Positions 1 to 7,853 of a stretch of 64,000 nt of DNA are shown one piece after another. Under the pieces are notes generated by a model, which saw only the letters and a program-made list of their open reading frames with translations, did not search any database and had not been told where the DNA came from. A program made the translations under genes and the position numbers. Source of the DNA: Paraburkholderia sp. D15 (GTDB lineage: Bacteria; Pseudomonadota; Gammaproteobacteria; Burkholderiales; Burkholderiaceae). The stretch spans positions 620,001 to 684,000 of the forward strand of contig NZ_CP110395.1 of the NCBI RefSeq assembly GCF_029910215.1, given 5' to 3'. Position 1 is the first letter of the stretch. Every line of letters starts with the position of its first letter.

Positions 1-1
1 G

Positions 2-3000
2 CCGGGACCGTTGCTCGACATGGCGCAAATACTCGGCATCGCCGACGCTCAGCCCAGCCAGACGCGGGCCGCCGCGCTCGCGGTCGAGTGGCTGATTCGC
101 TGCGACCCGTTGGAGTCGATCGACCTGACCGGCGACGCGTCGTATCCGGCGGCCCGCGACGCTGCGCGCATGCTCGAATTCCGCGCGACGTCCGCGACCT
201 TCCCGCCGGTGTCGGTGCAGGTGGAATGGCGCTCGCCGGCCGGCGCGGGCACGGTCCGGCAAATCGCCAGCCGCGAGATCGAACTGACGCCGACGCTGTG
301 CGGCGCGGACATGGTGGCCGAAATCGAAGCCGCCGCCGAAGACCTGTTCACCGAAATCGTCAGCCTGCTCGGGCGCGACGCGTTGAACGACAGCGCGTTG
401 CCGATCGTCGCCGACACGCCGGCACAAGGTTGCGTGCCGCTCGACGTTCACGCGCTGACCGGCTGGCACGCGACCAATCAGACCGCGCGTCAGTTCGAAC
501 TCGATCCCTCGCTGCCCGAAATGGTGTCGCGTACCGCACGCGCGCGACCGGACGCCATCGCCTTGCACGACGAACATGGCACGGTGGACTACCGCACCTT
601 TGCCGGCGCGGCGATGAAACTGGCCGCGCAACTCGCGGCCGGCGCGCCGGCGCCGCTCGCGGGCGCGGCGTACGAGGAACCCGCGCCGCGCGTGATCGCG
701 GTGCGGCTGCGCAAGTCGTCGCTGCTGTATGTCGGGATTCTCGCCGCGATCGGCGCGGGCGCGGCCTATCTGCCGCTCGATCCGTCGTTTCCGGCGGAGC
801 GCGTGCGGATGATCCTGGAGCAGGCCCACGCCGACTGCCTGATCACCGACGACGCCTTCGATGCCGCTTCGCTCGGCGACCTGCCGGTGCGCATCGTGCG
901 CCTGACGCGCGTGGACGCCGACGGTATCGATATCCAGCGCGCCGCGTGGCCCGTCGAAGCCGATCCGCAACGCTTGAGCCGCTGCGCGATCACGATCTTC
1001 ACGTCGGGCTCGACCGGCGTGCCGAAGGGCGTGATGCTCACGCATCGCAACATCGTGCACTTCTGCCACTGGTATCGCGACTACATCGAACTGACGCCGC
1101 CCTCGCGCGTGCTGCAGTTCTGCACGGTCGCGTTCGACGTGTCGCTGCTCGACATCTTCCCGACCTTCCTGGCCGGCGCGACGCTGGTGATTCCGACCGA
1201 AGAGCAGCGTCACGCGCTCGACGATCTGAGCCGTCTGATCGCGGAGCAGCATCTCACGCATGCGTTCCTGCCGCCCGCCTTGCTCGCGGTGATGCCGCCC
1301 GCCGAATGGCCGGACCTGAAGCATCTGCTGACCGGGGGCGACGTCTGCTTCCCGGAAACGATCGAGCGCTTCAGTGCGACGCGCCAGTTCCACAACATCT
1401 TCGGACCGGCGGAGTGCACGGTGCTGGTGACGATCGCGAGGCTGCGGGCGGGCGACAACAATCGCCTGATCGGCAGGCCGCTCGCGAACGTGCGCTGCCA
1501 TGTGCTCGACGAAAGCGGCCAGCCGGTGCGCACCGGCGAAGCGGGCGAGCTGTGCGTGGCGGGCGCGGGCGTCGCCGACGGCTATCTGCGCCGCGCCGAT
1601 CTGAGCCGCGAACGCTTCGTGCCGGACCCGTACGCGAGCGCGAACGGCGTGTGGCCGGATGCAAGCGACGGCCTGCTGTACCGCACCGGCGACATCGTGC
1701 AATGGGATAGCCAGGGCGCGCTGCATTTCATCGGACGGCGCGATGCGCAGGTGAAGATCCGCGGCTTTCGCGTCGAACTCGGCGAGATCGAAAACGCCGC
1801 GCTCGCCACGCAGTTGTACAGCCAGTGCGCGTGCGTGGTCGACGATCGCAAGCGCATCCGCATCTTCGTCAGCAAACCGCGCGATACGGCCGTCACGCCC
1901 GACGCGCTGCGCGCCGCGCTCGCCGTCAAGCTGCCGGATTACATGCTGCCGCACGAAGCGATCGAGCTCGACGCATTGCCGTCCACCAACAACGGCAAGA
2001 TCGATCGCGGCGCGCTCGGCCGCATTCCGTCGCAACGCGCGGCTGCCGCGGCGCGCGACGGCGAACCGGCCAACGCGACCGAGCGCCAGTTGCGCGCGCT
2101 ATGGGCCACGTTGCTCGACATCGACGAACTGGAAATCGGCCGTCACGATTCGTTCTTCGATCTCGGCGGTCATTCGCTGCTGGTGTCGCGTCTGATGCTG
2201 GCGGTCAAGCGGCAGATGGCCGGCAATGCGCCGCTCGCGCGCTTCATGGAGAAGCCGACCATCGAAGCGCTCGCGTCGCTGCTCACCGACCGCGATCGCA
2301 AGAAGGGCGACCGGATTCCGCCGCGCGTGTTCGCCGACATGCGTCTGCCGGACGAGATCCGTCCGCTGGAAGGCTTGCGCGCCGATCCGCGCAAGCTCGG
2401 CAACGTGCTGCTGACGGGCGCGAACGGCTTTCTCGGTAGCTTCATCGCCGCCGAACTGCTGGTGCAGACGGACGCGATCGTCTGGTGCCTGGTGCGCGCG
2501 AAGCACGAGGAGGAAGGCCGCGCGCGGCTCGATGCGGCATTGCGCACGAACGGACTCGCCGCGCTCGCCGGTCATCCGCGCCTGAAGGTCGTGATCGGCG
2601 ATCTCGCCGAGGAGCGTCTGGGTTTGTCGAAGGACAGCTGGCAGCAACTGGCCGAGCGCATCGACGCGATCTATCACAACGGCGCGCACGTCAATCACGT
2701 GTACGACTACCCGTTTCTGTATCGCGCGAACGTCGCCTCGACGCTCGAACTGCTGCGCCTTGCCTGCGAACGGCGCAACAAGTCGCTGCATTTCGTGTCG
2801 ACGCTCTCGGCGGCCAGCGCGACCGCCAGCGACGGCAGGCTGATCGAGGACGGCCCTTCGCTCGACGCGCCGGCGTTCGTCAACAACGGCTACAACGTCA
2901 CCAAGTGGGTGTCCGAGCATCTGGTCTGGGAAGCGGCGCAACGCGGCGTCGAAGCGACGATTCTGCGGCCCGGCAACATCACCGGCGTGGCGAGGAGCGG

Positions 3001-3586
3001 GTTGTGTCTGCCGGATCGCAACCGCGTGCTGCTGCTCGTGAAGGGCTCGCTGCAACTCGGTTTCGCGCCGGCTGGCGACACCGCGTTCGACTTCAGCCCG
3101 GTCGACTTCCTGGCCCGCGCGATCGTGCTCTGCACGATCGATCCGCAGCGCGAGCAACAGGTCTTCCATTTCCAGAACCCGCAGCCGCTGACGTGGGAAG
3201 GCTACCTCGGCACGTTGTCGCGCCTCGGTTATCAGCTCGCGCTCGAAGACCCCGCTGCATGGCGCGATCGTCTGATGTCGATCGACGAATCCAATGCGCT
3301 GTTCGACGTGGTGGCGTTCTATCTCGACGACTCGCAGGAGGACATCGGCGATATGGCGCGGATCGAGCACCACGTGAGCGCCGCCACGCTGGACCGGCTT
3401 GGGCTGGCGTATCCGGAGAAAGACGAGGCGTTGCTGGACGCGCATTTCGGCTACCTGGTGACGAGCGGGTTCTTGCCCGCGCCGCCATCGGCCGCTTCGA
3501 CGGCTTCGACGGCTTCGACGGCCGCGGCGAAGAGGAAACCCGCCGAGGTACGCGTCGCGTCGAACGATGCCGAGCAGTCCGCCTGA
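2..3586 (+). CDS. NRPS-like carboxylate reductase (adenylation-carrier-thioester reductase), 5' end outside window
   Basis: This is a three-domain enzyme that should activate a carboxylic or amino acid as its adenylate, load it on a phosphopantetheine arm and release it reductively with NAD(P)H. Counting from the TTG at position 11, residues 1-150 match nothing I recognise. The adenylation domain spans about 155-690, with FTSGSTGVPKG near 330, FGPAECT, and YRTGD. The carrier domain has DLGGHSL near 718 (Ser is the pantetheine site). The reductase has the nucleotide motif TGANGFLG near 802 and catalytic YNVTK near 961. The C-terminus is a low-complexity tail built on a 9-bp repeat (Ala-Ser-Thr, positions 3489-3525). 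There is no stop between position 2 and the first ATG at 20, and no ribosome site is visible, so the gene probably begins upstream. The substrate cannot be read from the sequence. Confidence 0.85.
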   Translation, partial: PGPLLDMAQILGIADAQPSQTRAAALAVEWLIRCDPLESIDLTGDASYPAARDAARMLEFRATSATFPPVSVQVEWRSPAGAGTVRQIASREIELTPTLCGADMVAEIEAAAEDLFTEIVSLLGRDALNDSALPIVADTPAQGCVPLDVHALTGWHATNQTARQFELDPSLPEMVSRTARARPDAIALHDEHGTVDYRTFAGAAMKLAAQLAAGAPAPLAGAAYEEPAPRVIAVRLRKSSLLYVGILAAIGAGAAYLPLDPSFPAERVRMILEQAHADCLITDDAFDAASLGDLPVRIVRLTRVDADGIDIQRAAWPVEADPQRLSRCAITIFTSGSTGVPKGVMLTHRNIVHFCHWYRDYIELTPPSRVLQFCTVAFDVSLLDIFPTFLAGATLVIPTEEQRHALDDLSRLIAEQHLTHAFLPPALLAVMPPAEWPDLKHLLTGGDVCFPETIERFSATRQFHNIFGPAECTVLVTIARLRAGDNNRLIGRPLANVRCHVLDESGQPVRTGEAGELCVAGAGVADGYLRRADLSRERFVPDPYASANGVWPDASDGLLYRTGDIVQWDSQGALHFIGRRDAQVKIRGFRVELGEIENAALATQLYSQCACVVDDRKRIRIFVSKPRDTAVTPDALRAALAVKLPDYMLPHEAIELDALPSTNNGKIDRGALGRIPSQRAAAAARDGEPANATERQLRALWATLLDIDELEIGRHDSFFDLGGHSLLVSRLMLAVKRQMAGNAPLARFMEKPTIEALASLLTDRDRKKGDRIPPRVFADMRLPDEIRPLEGLRADPRKLGNVLLTGANGFLGSFIAAELLVQTDAIVWCLVRAKHEEEGRARLDAALRTNGLAALAGHPRLKVVIGDLAEERLGLSKDSWQQLAERIDAIYHNGAHVNHVYDYPFLYRANVASTLELLRLACERRNKSLHFVSTLSAASATASDGRLIEDGPSLDAPAFVNNGYNVTKWVSEHLVWEAAQRGVEATILRPGNITGVARSGLCLPDRNRVLLLVKGSLQLGFAPAGDTAFDFSPVDFLARAIVLCTIDPQREQQVFHFQNPQPLTWEGYLGTLSRLGYQLALEDPAAWRDRLMSIDESNALFDVVAFYLDDSQEDIGDMARIEHHVSAATLDRLGLAYPEKDEALLDAHFGYLVTSGFLPAPPSAASTASTASTAAAKRKPAEVRVASNDAEQSA

Positions 3587-3698
3587 GTCACCATCGTGAA
3601 CCCTCGTGGCAGGCGCGGGCGCGAAGCCGGCGCCGGCCACACCGCAGCCCCGCAGTACCACTTATTACTGACGTCACCCCATCCTCAAGGAGAGCACC

Positions 3699-4193
3699 AT
3701 GCAACAGAAAGTCCGTATCGAACTGCGCCCCGACACGCTGATCCGCAACCTCGGCACCACCGTCCACGCGGGCGTCGCCGATCTGAACGCGCCGGCGCGC
3801 AAGGTGTGGGACACGGTCGGCCGCTTCGACGGCTACAACCGTTTCGTCACCGGTCTCGAACGCATCGAGATGACCGGCACGGCGACCGGCCTGCGCTCGC
3901 TGCGCAACAAGTTCTTCGCCGGCGGCGACCTCGTGGTCGAGCAACTGAATTCGCGCGACGACGAGAACATGACGATGACGTGGACGCTGATCTACACGAC
4001 CTTCGACATCGGCAACATGTGGGCGTCGATGCAGGTCGTGGCGCGCGGCGACAACGCCTGCACGGCGACGTACCGGATCGCCGGCGAAGCCCGTTCGGGC
4101 GACCCGAAGGACCAGCCCGCGTTCGACAAATTCGCGGTCGACTTCCTGAAGATGGCGATGGACAACCTGCGCGCGATGTTCAACAACGCGTAA
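3699..4193 (+). CDS. START/SRPBCC-like (polyketide cyclase-type) protein
   Basis: This 164-residue protein looks like a single SRPBCC (START/Bet v1-like) domain. It has the typical N-terminal 'arkVWdtvgrFdgyn' helix region (about residues 32-50), a beta-rich middle and a long C-terminal amphipathic helix. Such domains bind hydrophobic small molecules, and some act as cyclases or carriers. A strong Shine-Dalgarno (AAGGAG, 3688-3693) fixes the ATG. It lies 112 bp after the NRPS-like reductase in the same direction and may be cotranscribed, which suggests a role in handling the product. There is no signal peptide. The family call is by pattern recognition; the ligand is unknown. Confidence 0.7.
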   Translation: MQQKVRIELRPDTLIRNLGTTVHAGVADLNAPARKVWDTVGRFDGYNRFVTGLERIEMTGTATGLRSLRNKFFAGGDLVVEQLNSRDDENMTMTWTLIYTTFDIGNMWASMQVVARGDNACTATYRIAGEARSGDPKDQPAFDKFAVDFLKMAMDNLRAMFNNA

Positions 4194-4213
4194 GCGCAGT
4201 ACACGCTGCGAGG

Positions 4214-4233
4214 CGGTCACGATGTCGTGACCG
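4214..4233. repeat. Perfect inverted repeat between START-like gene and aminotransferase
   Basis: Nine-base arms, CGGTCACGA and TCGTGACCG, are separated by two bases. The repeat lies 21 bp after the START-like stop and 68 bp before the aminotransferase start. There is no T-run behind it, so it is more like an operator for the downstream gene or a processing hairpin than an intrinsic terminator. Confidence 0.5.
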
Positions 4234-4300
4234 TCCACGCTCCTGGCGCGGCATTGCCCGCGCGGGCGGCTTTTCCCCACCGATCCTCGATCTCGAAGCC

Positions 4301-5509
4301 ATGGATAGATACATTCCGCCTGTCGGCCGCTGGAAGCTGGCGAGACGCACGCAACAGATGACGCATTCCGCGCTCAGGGAACTGCTCAAGGTGGCCGAGC
4401 GCCCGGACATGATTTCTTTCGCCGGTGGCCTGCCGTCGCCCGACGCGTTGCCGCTCGCGCGCGTCGCGGAAGTCACGCAGCGGATTCTGCACGCCGAGGC
4501 GATCGGTGCGCTGCAGTATGGTCCGTCGGAAGGCTACACGCCGCTGCGCGAGGCGATCGCCGAACGCTTCACGCGCAACGGTTCGCCGGTGCGCGCGTCG
4601 CAGGTGCTGATCACCACCGGCTCGCAACAGGCGCTCGATCTGGTGGCGCGTGTGCTGATCGACCAGGGCAGCCGCGTGCTGGTCGAGACGCCCACCTACC
4701 TCGGCGCGGTGCAGGCGTTTTCGCAATACGAGCCGAGCTTCGAACAACTGGCGAGCGACGCGGACGGTCTGATTCCCGAGCTGCTGTCGCCGGCGCAATT
4801 GCACGACGCGCGCCTGCTGTACACCCAACCGAATTTTCAGAATCCGACCGGACGGCGTCTGCCGCTCGACCGGCGCCGGCAACTGGCGCAGCTTGCGCTC
4901 GAAACCGGCCTGCTGGTGGTCGAGGACGATCCGTATGGCGAACTGGTCTACGAAGGCGGTCCATTGCCGCCGATTCATTCGATGGCGCCCGATGCGGTCG
5001 TCTACCTCGGCTCGTTCTCGAAGATCCTCGCCCCCGGCTTGCGCGTCGGCTACCTCGTCGCGCCCGAGGCGCTGATGATCAAACTCGTGCAGGCGAAGCA
5101 GGCAAGCGATCTGCACACGGCTGGGCTCACGCAGCGGATCGCGCATCAGGTGTTCACCGAAGGTTTTCTCGAACCGCATCTGCACGCGCTGCGGGCGCGC
5201 TATCGCGAGCAATGCAAGGTGATGCTGACGAGTCTTGGTCTGCACATGCCGCTCGGCGTGACGTGGACCCGGCCCGAAGGCGGCATGTTCCTCTGGGTCA
5301 CGCTGCCGCCGCAACTGAATGCGCTCGATCTGTTCGACGCGGCAATGCAGGCCGGCGTCGCGTTCGTGCCGGGCGCCGCGTTCTATGCGGTCGAGCCGCG
5401 GCACAACACGTTGCGGCTGTCGTTCACGACATCGACGCCGGAGCAGATTCGTCGCGGTATCGAAACGTTGGGACGACTCGTGACGGCGCGGTTATCGGGG
5501 CTGTCGTGA
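4301..5509 (+). CDS. PLP-dependent class I/II aminotransferase (2-aminoadipate/LysN-like subgroup)
   Basis: This 402-residue fold type I aminotransferase would transfer an amino group from an amino acid to a 2-oxo acid in the cytoplasm. Visible signatures are LQYGPSEGYTPLREAIA near residues 67-83, the TTGSQQALDL cofactor-phosphate loop, the NPTGRR segment, EDDPYGEL, and the PLP lysine in GSFSKILAPGLRVGY (Lys near 241). It lacks the N-terminal GntR-type DNA-binding domain of the MocR relatives, so it is an enzyme rather than a regulator. The ATG at 4301 is chosen because the protein family begins a few residues before 'ARRTQQM'; the reading frame is open further upstream, but that sequence is not protein-like. 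It could serve the neighbouring NRPS-like reductase by making or consuming an amino acid; that is inference. Confidence 0.8.
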   Translation: MDRYIPPVGRWKLARRTQQMTHSALRELLKVAERPDMISFAGGLPSPDALPLARVAEVTQRILHAEAIGALQYGPSEGYTPLREAIAERFTRNGSPVRASQVLITTGSQQALDLVARVLIDQGSRVLVETPTYLGAVQAFSQYEPSFEQLASDADGLIPELLSPAQLHDARLLYTQPNFQNPTGRRLPLDRRRQLAQLALETGLLVVEDDPYGELVYEGGPLPPIHSMAPDAVVYLGSFSKILAPGLRVGYLVAPEALMIKLVQAKQASDLHTAGLTQRIAHQVFTEGFLEPHLHALRARYREQCKVMLTSLGLHMPLGVTWTRPEGGMFLWVTLPPQLNALDLFDAAMQAGVAFVPGAAFYAVEPRHNTLRLSFTTSTPEQIRRGIETLGRLVTARLSGLS

Positions 5510-5592
5510 ACGTGCTGAATTGCCCGAATTGCCCGAATTGTCTGAACGGATAGATGGAATGCGGGCGGCAGCACGCCGCCCGCTATCGGTTC

Positions 5593-6039
5593 CTAGACGA
5601 CGTTCCCGTCGGCCAGCCATTCCTGCAACGTCACCTCGACGGTGATGAACGACAGATTCATGCCACGCACCACGCGTCCGGCGAACACCTGGCTATCCGT
5701 ACCCGACAGGATCGCCGTGAGTTCGGTCGCGCGCGTGCCGCTTGCGTCCTCACGCTGATCCGCCTTCCCGACCGCCACTTCACCGAACAAGCCGACGATC
5801 TCCACGCCCGGCCCCTTGACGACCTGCGTGATCAGCGACGCATCGGTGCCGCTCGCGAGATGCCCATCGACCAGACTGCCGACCGCGCTGCGCACTACCG
5901 CCCGGCCGATCCCGTATTGCACGCACAGATGTTCGAGCGATTCGACGAGATCTTCGTTCGGCTTCAGCCGCGCAATCACGGTCCGCCCGTAACTGCCGGT
6001 TTCGAGCTTGACCTCCAGGGAACTGATGGGCGATGTCAT
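5593..6039 (-). CDS. PPC/DUF296-domain protein, second of tandem pair
   Basis: This 148-residue protein belongs to the PPC (PD1-like/DUF296) family, whose trimeric beta-sandwich folds occur alone in bacteria and behind AT-hooks in plants; bacterial functions are largely unknown. Recognisable pieces are 'YGRTVIARLKPNEDLVES', a central 'VGSLVDG' segment and 'VVRGMNLSFITVEVTLQEW' at the end. Compared with its partner it lacks the histidine-rich metal-binding-like loop. It starts within the stop codon of the upstream gene (ATGA overlap at 6036-6039), so the two are translationally coupled and probably form a heteromer. The start here is the ATG at 6039. Transcription should come from the sigma-54 promoter at 6604-6618. 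Confidence 0.75.
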   Translation of the reverse strand: MTSPISSLEVKLETGSYGRTVIARLKPNEDLVESLEHLCVQYGIGRAVVRSAVGSLVDGHLASGTDASLITQVVKGPGVEIVGLFGEVAVGKADQREDASGTRATELTAILSGTDSQVFAGRVVRGMNLSFITVEVTLQEWLADGNVV

Positions 6040-6569
6040 GGCGTCACCTCCACCGTCGGGCCGAAGAGCGTGTAGCGCGTCTCCTCGTCGATGTATTGCG
6101 TGAAACCGCCGTGCTCGAACGCGCAGAGCCGCAACACCAGCGGCTCGCGGCCCACTTCGAGGCGATCGAGAATCACGTGACCGCCGTGCAGGTGTCCGTC
6201 GTGATCGACGAACGCGCCGTGGCAATGCAGCGCGATGCTGCCCGCGCGGTCGAGTCCGATGGTGACCGCGCCGTGCAGCAACGCGACTTCGTCATGCTCC
6301 AGGGTAGGGGTGCCGTAGATATAGGGGCGGTCTCCTTGCGCGGCCTTTATGACCACGTGGTACTGCAACGCGCGCGCGGTGCCGCTGCAGATCCGTCCGG
6401 TCGCGCCGCGAAAGCCATGGCGCGCCATCAGCTCGCGCAAAACGGTGCCGGCGTTTCGTCCGCTGGGTATTTCGACGCGCAGTTCGCGCGGCTCCCGCAC
6501 TTCCGTGGCAAGCACCCGCGGGTGAGCGGCCGCGCCCGGATGGCGAAAAGCTTCTGTCATTGATGTCAT
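6036..6569 (-). CDS. PPC/DUF296-domain protein, first of tandem pair
   Basis: This protein of up to 177 residues is a PPC (DUF296) domain protein. After an N-terminal stretch it has 'VLRELMARHGFRGATGRI' and a His-rich loop, 'HCHGAFVDHDGHLHGGHVI', resembling the conserved histidines that bind metal in single-domain bacterial PPC proteins. An upstream in-frame GTG at 6596 lies before the predicted sigma-54 start site (about 6592) and is therefore rejected. ATG 6569 or ATG 6560 are the candidates, neither with a strong Shine-Dalgarno. It overlaps the next gene by four bases. The presence of a -24/-12 promoter and two enhancer-like palindromes upstream ties it to the thiolase/TRAP regulon. Its reaction is unknown. 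Confidence 0.75.
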   Translation of the reverse strand: MTSMTEAFRHPGAAAHPRVLATEVREPRELRVEIPSGRNAGTVLRELMARHGFRGATGRICSGTARALQYHVVIKAAQGDRPYIYGTPTLEHDEVALLHGAVTIGLDRAGSIALHCHGAFVDHDGHLHGGHVILDRLEVGREPLVLRLCAFEHGGFTQYIDEETRYTLFGPTVEVTP

Positions 6570-6603
6570 GAGTTGTATGGGTGATTTGCGACACACCGGA
6601 TTA

Positions 6604-6618
6604 GCAACTTCGATGCCA
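6604..6618 (-). promoter_or_regulatory. Sigma-54 (-24/-12) promoter for the DUF296 pair
   Basis: On the minus strand the sequence reads TGGCATCGAAGTTGCTA: TGGC at -24 and TTGC at -12 with exactly ten bases between GG and GC, matching the sigma-54 consensus TGGCAC-N5-TTGCW apart from one base. The predicted start is near 6592, 23 bases before the ATG at 6569. Confidence 0.75.
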
Positions 6619-6671
6619 TTTTGACGGGCGCGTCAGACCCGAAGCGGGGCGGGGCTGAGCGCCCCATGCGC

Positions 6672-6717
6672 TGTCGCGGATCACGCGACATCTGTCGCGC
6701 GGGCTGCGACAGGTGTC
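6672..6717. promoter_or_regulatory. Paired enhancer-like palindromes (upstream activating sequences) for a sigma-54 activator
   Basis: Two sites of the form TGTCGC-N7-GCGACA lie at 6672-6690 and 6693-6711, centres 21 bp (two helical turns) apart and about 90 and 110 bp upstream of the predicted start at 6592. The sequence CTGCGACAGGTGTC at 6704-6717 recurs exactly at 16254-16267, upstream of the thiolase and TRAP promoters. Confidence 0.7.
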
Positions 6718-6757
6718 ATACGGGCGGCGCACGGCGGCGTGCCTGAAAGTAGTCGCG

Positions 6758-7657
6758 TCAGCTGGCCGGCCGCGTGCCGCCCAACCCCATTTGCGCGGCG
6801 ATATCGACAAACCGCGCGACGCACGGATTCAGCGTATCGGGACTCCAGACTAGCGCGACATCGACATAAGGCGCGTGCAGCAGCGGCATGAAGCGGACGT
6901 TGTCCGCGTGGGTGCTGCGCATCGAGCTATGCACGAGCGCGACGCCGAGCCGTTGCGCGACGAGGTTGACGATGGTCTGCTGGAAATTGGTTTCGAGCCG
7001 GATTCGCGGAGAAAACCCCGAGCGCCGGCAGTGCTCGACGATCGTGTTGTAGATGAACGGCGATGCCGCATGCGGCGAGATGATGAACCACTCGTCGCGC
7101 AACTCGGCGATCGAGATCGCGGCCCGGGTGGCGAGCCGATGCCCTTCGGGCAGCACGGCGACCAACTGCTCGGTGAAGATCGTGCGCGTTTCCAGTTCGA
7201 CCGCCGAATCCGACGGATACATGATGCCGACGTCCGCCTTGCCCGCGCGGATGTCGGCCACCAGCAGCGTGGGAATGCTCTCGCTCAGCTTCAGTTCGAC
7301 GCGGGGAAAGGCCGATGCATACGCGCGGGTCAGCACCGGCACGATGCTGTAGGCCGCCGCGAACATGAAGCCAGCCAGCAGCGTGCCTTCTTCGCCGAGG
7401 TCGGCGGCGCGCGCGTGGCTGCGGGCCTGGTCCACGGTCGCCATCACCATTTTCGCGTCGCGGTAGAAACGCTGCCCGGCCGCCGAGAGCCGCACGCTGC
7501 GTCGATTGCGATCCAGCAGCACCACGCCCAGCTCTTCTTCCAGCAAGGCGATCTGACGCGACAGCGGCGGCTGCGAAATATTCAGCAGCGCGGCGGCCCG
7601 CCCGAAGTGCAGGGTCTCCGCAAGTACGACGAAATAGCGTATCTGCCTCAATTCCAT
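6758..7657 (-). CDS. LysR-type transcriptional regulator
   Basis: This 299-residue regulator has the LysR winged helix at the N-terminus (residues 1-60; 'LHFGRAAALLNISQPPLSRQ' is the recognition region) and a periplasmic-binding-fold effector domain from about 90. The closest style is the BenM/CatM/CbnR branch, which responds to small organic acids. The ATG at 7657 is the normal family start (MELRQIRYF); seven more in-frame codons upstream are not typical. It is divergent from the sigma-54 activator gene, and a matching T-N11-A/ATAC-N7-GTAT box lies between them, so it probably controls itself and perhaps the activator. The effector is unknown. Confidence 0.85.
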   Translation of the reverse strand: MELRQIRYFVVLAETLHFGRAAALLNISQPPLSRQIALLEEELGVVLLDRNRRSVRLSAAGQRFYRDAKMVMATVDQARSHARAADLGEEGTLLAGFMFAAAYSIVPVLTRAYASAFPRVELKLSESIPTLLVADIRAGKADVGIMYPSDSAVELETRTIFTEQLVAVLPEGHRLATRAAISIAELRDEWFIISPHAASPFIYNTIVEHCRRSGFSPRIRLETNFQQTIVNLVAQRLGVALVHSSMRSTHADNVRFMPLLHAPYVDVALVWSPDTLNPCVARFVDIAAQMGLGGTRPAS

Positions 7658-7690
7658 GCCTGGCGGCCCCCGGTCCACGAATAGGATTCC

Positions 7691-7715
7691 GACTTATACC
7701 TAATCGGTATCAGTC
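7691..7715. promoter_or_regulatory. LysR-type operator in the lysR/sigma-54 activator intergenic region
   Basis: ATACC-N5-GGTAT at 7696-7710 fits the ATAC-N7-GTAT box used by BenM/CbnR-type regulators. It is flanked by GACT and AGTC, extending the dyad with one mismatch to 7691-7715. It is 39 bp upstream of lysR and 139 bp upstream of the activator start. A second half-like GTAT lies at about 7729. Confidence 0.5.
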
Positions 7716-7853
7716 GTCGCATCATAATGTATTGGAGACTATTAATGAATCGCACTATGCTTGGTTCCGGAGACAAACCGCTGGCAGCTTTTGCGATTCG
7801 CCTGGCCACAAGCCGGGCCGATCCTGCCAACCAGACAGATAAAGAGAGATGTC

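Noticed and set aside
2099..3661. 520-codon minus-strand open frame within the NRPS-like gene
   Set aside because: It is antisense to recognised adenylation, carrier and reductase motifs and shows GC-shadow composition.
4244..4257. Sigma-54-like TGGC...TTGC before the aminotransferase
   Set aside because: Only nine bases separate GG and GC; the required distance is ten.
6570..6596. GTG start at 6596 for the first DUF296 gene
   Set aside because: It lies upstream of the predicted sigma-54 transcription start, so it could not be translated from that promoter.
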